Assembly: GCA_023428645.1 (NCBI GenBank)
Contig: JAEYXD010000069.1
Span: forward strand, 1-6,608
DNA from: Pseudomonadota bacterium
Lineage (GTDB): Bacteria > Pseudomonadota > Gammaproteobacteria > Steroidobacterales > Steroidobacteraceae
DNA length: 6,608 bases
Direction of reading: 5' to 3'
Below are positions 5,706-6,608 of this stretch, piece after piece. How positions within the stretch are numbered: position 1 is the stretch's first letter; every line of letters starts with the position of its first letter. A model generated the notes under the pieces. It was not told where the DNA came from and made no database searches. It saw only the letters and a program-made list of their open reading frames with translations. A program made the position numbers and the translations under genes.

Positions 5706-6608
5706 ATGAAAGTCGAGCGCATTTCCGCCATCGTCGACGCGCGTGCCCTGGGGGGCGCACGGGATCAGGCCTTGCCGCCGGCTGGTGAATCGCTGCTGCT
5801 GACGATCGGCGATGCCGACGGCGCCGGTGCCGTCGCGACGCTGGCGAACGGCATGGCACTGCGCCTGGGGGGTTTGGAGCGCTGGCGCGGCGCGTTGCGG
5901 CCGGGCGATACGCTGCGCGTTCGTGTGTTGTCGAGCGACCCGGTGCTCGAGCTTGAAATGGAGGGCGCGCCGACGCGCGCACGTGCCGATCTAGATGCGG
6001 ACGATGCGACGTCGATGAGCCATCAGCGCGCGATGCGGTTGGACCAGGCTGTATTGCGTCAGATCGCCTGGCAGGCGCCGAATGCGGCGGCCCTCGCAAC
6101 CTCGTGGCATGCTTTTGCAGAGACGCATTGGGGCAATCCAACGGTGCGTGAAGGCGGCGAGGGCGTTGCGCCAACGACGATGATGGGTACGGCGCCATTT
6201 CGCGAGCCGGCGACAGTATTGCCGGCGCCGACGCTCGAGCGCTGGGCACTGCCTGCTTATGTTTGGGGCGGTGTGCACATGCTGCTCGGGCTGGTCGAGC
6301 TCGCACAGGAACGGCAGGCGCGTCGCGAACGGCGACCCACGCCGATGCTGCGGCTCGAGCTTGCGCCCGCGGCATTGGGCCGAATCGTACTGCATGCGTT
6401 TCACGGTGCGAGCGGCGTGCAGCTGCTGATCGCCGTGGTGCGCCAGGAAACCGCGCCGCTCATCCGCGATGCGTTGTCGCTCATCGTGAGTGCGCTCGCG
6501 CGTGCGGGCGTGCGGCCTGCGAGCGTGCGACTGATGCAGGAGGGCGAGAAGACGCGGGCGCTCTACCAGCCCTCGACGCACGCGACTCAGGCTTGGTTTG
6601 CCGCGCAG
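5706..6608 (+). CDS. FliK-like flagellar hook-length control protein, 3' end outside window
   Basis: The frame is open from ATG (5706) to the window edge, 301 codons with no stop. Weak purine-rich sites precede it (AGGGG at 5690-5694, GGCGAG at 5696-5701). Residues about 28-86 (from GESLLLTIG through VATLANGMALRLGG and LRPGDTLRVRVLSSDP to LELEM) look like the small beta-rich domain found near the N-terminus of many FliK-like proteins. A variable middle, rich in Ala, Pro and Trp, follows. Residues about 214-277 (MLRLELAPAALGRIVLHAF, then GVQLLIAVVRQETAPLIRDAL and LARAGVRPASVRLM) fit the L-x-P-x-x-L-G core and amphipathic helix of the FliK C-terminal (Flg_hook) domain. FliK is a secreted ruler that switches export from hook to filament subunits. 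Position next to flagellin supports the call; in lateral systems the counterpart is lafE. Identity is inferred from pattern only, because similarity within this family is low. Confidence 0.65.
   Translation, partial: MKVERISAIVDARALGGARDQALPPAGESLLLTIGDADGAGAVATLANGMALRLGGLERWRGALRPGDTLRVRVLSSDPVLELEMEGAPTRARADLDADDATSMSHQRAMRLDQAVLRQIAWQAPNAAALATSWHAFAETHWGNPTVREGGEGVAPTTMMGTAPFREPATVLPAPTLERWALPAYVWGGVHMLLGLVELAQERQARRERRPTPMLRLELAPAALGRIVLHAFHGASGVQLLIAVVRQETAPLIRDALSLIVSALARAGVRPASVRLMQEGEKTRALYQPSTHATQAWFAAQ

Noticed and set aside
4691..5731. Minus-strand open frame of 346 codons opposite the flagellin gene
   Set aside because: Arg-rich product without domains, and the sense strand encodes an unmistakable flagellin with a good ribosome binding site.
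5635..6581. Minus-strand open frames of 246 and 196 codons opposite the FliK-like gene
   Set aside because: Low-complexity Arg/Ala/Pro/Ser products; the plus strand has a continuous frame with FliK-like segments.

Overview
This 6.6-kb, GC-rich window (roughly 60 percent or more GC in the genes) looks like a chromosomal segment from a proteobacterium. The SSB N-terminus, UvrA and the short flagellin with an MLSLHTN start all fit gamma- or betaproteobacteria. SSB reads slightly more gamma-like (Xanthomonadales/Nevskiales-type), whereas the flagellin resembles lateral-type flagellins known from both classes. I cannot settle the genus from the sequence.

Layout, left to right: (1) positions 3-146 hold the C-terminal tail of a plus-strand gene, probably a GNAT acetyltransferase, convergent with uvrA. 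(2) Positions 175-3030, minus strand, hold a complete uvrA for the damage-recognition ATPase of nucleotide excision repair. (3) A divergent intergenic region of about 270 bp should carry the uvrA and ssb promoters; I see no canonical LexA box in it. (4) Positions 3301-3774, plus strand, hold a complete ssb, followed by a textbook intrinsic terminator. (5) A relatively AT-rich spacer (about 43 percent GC at 3841-3930) carries a perfect 10-bp inverted repeat. (6) Positions about 3980-4473, minus strand, hold a dead fragment of an IS21-family istA transposase, frameshifted and cut off after the first catalytic Asp. (7) Positions 4712-5596, plus strand, hold a complete, small, lateral-type flagellin gene with a strong ribosome binding site, followed by two hairpins, the second a good terminator. 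(8) From 5706 to the window end, plus strand, an open frame encodes a probable FliK-like hook-length control protein whose 3' end lies outside the window.

Functionally the window joins two blocks. The left block is the DNA repair/replication pair uvrA-ssb, commonly found divergent in proteobacteria. The right block is the start of a flagellar locus (flagellin plus FliK-like protein). The two are separated by transposon debris and AT-rich DNA, so the boundary looks like a rearrangement or insertion point. I found no RNA genes, CRISPR array or clearly new system. The most worthwhile leads are the isolated lateral-type flagellin/FliK-like pair, the inverted repeat beside the ssb terminator, and the apparently LexA-box-free uvrA-ssb control region.
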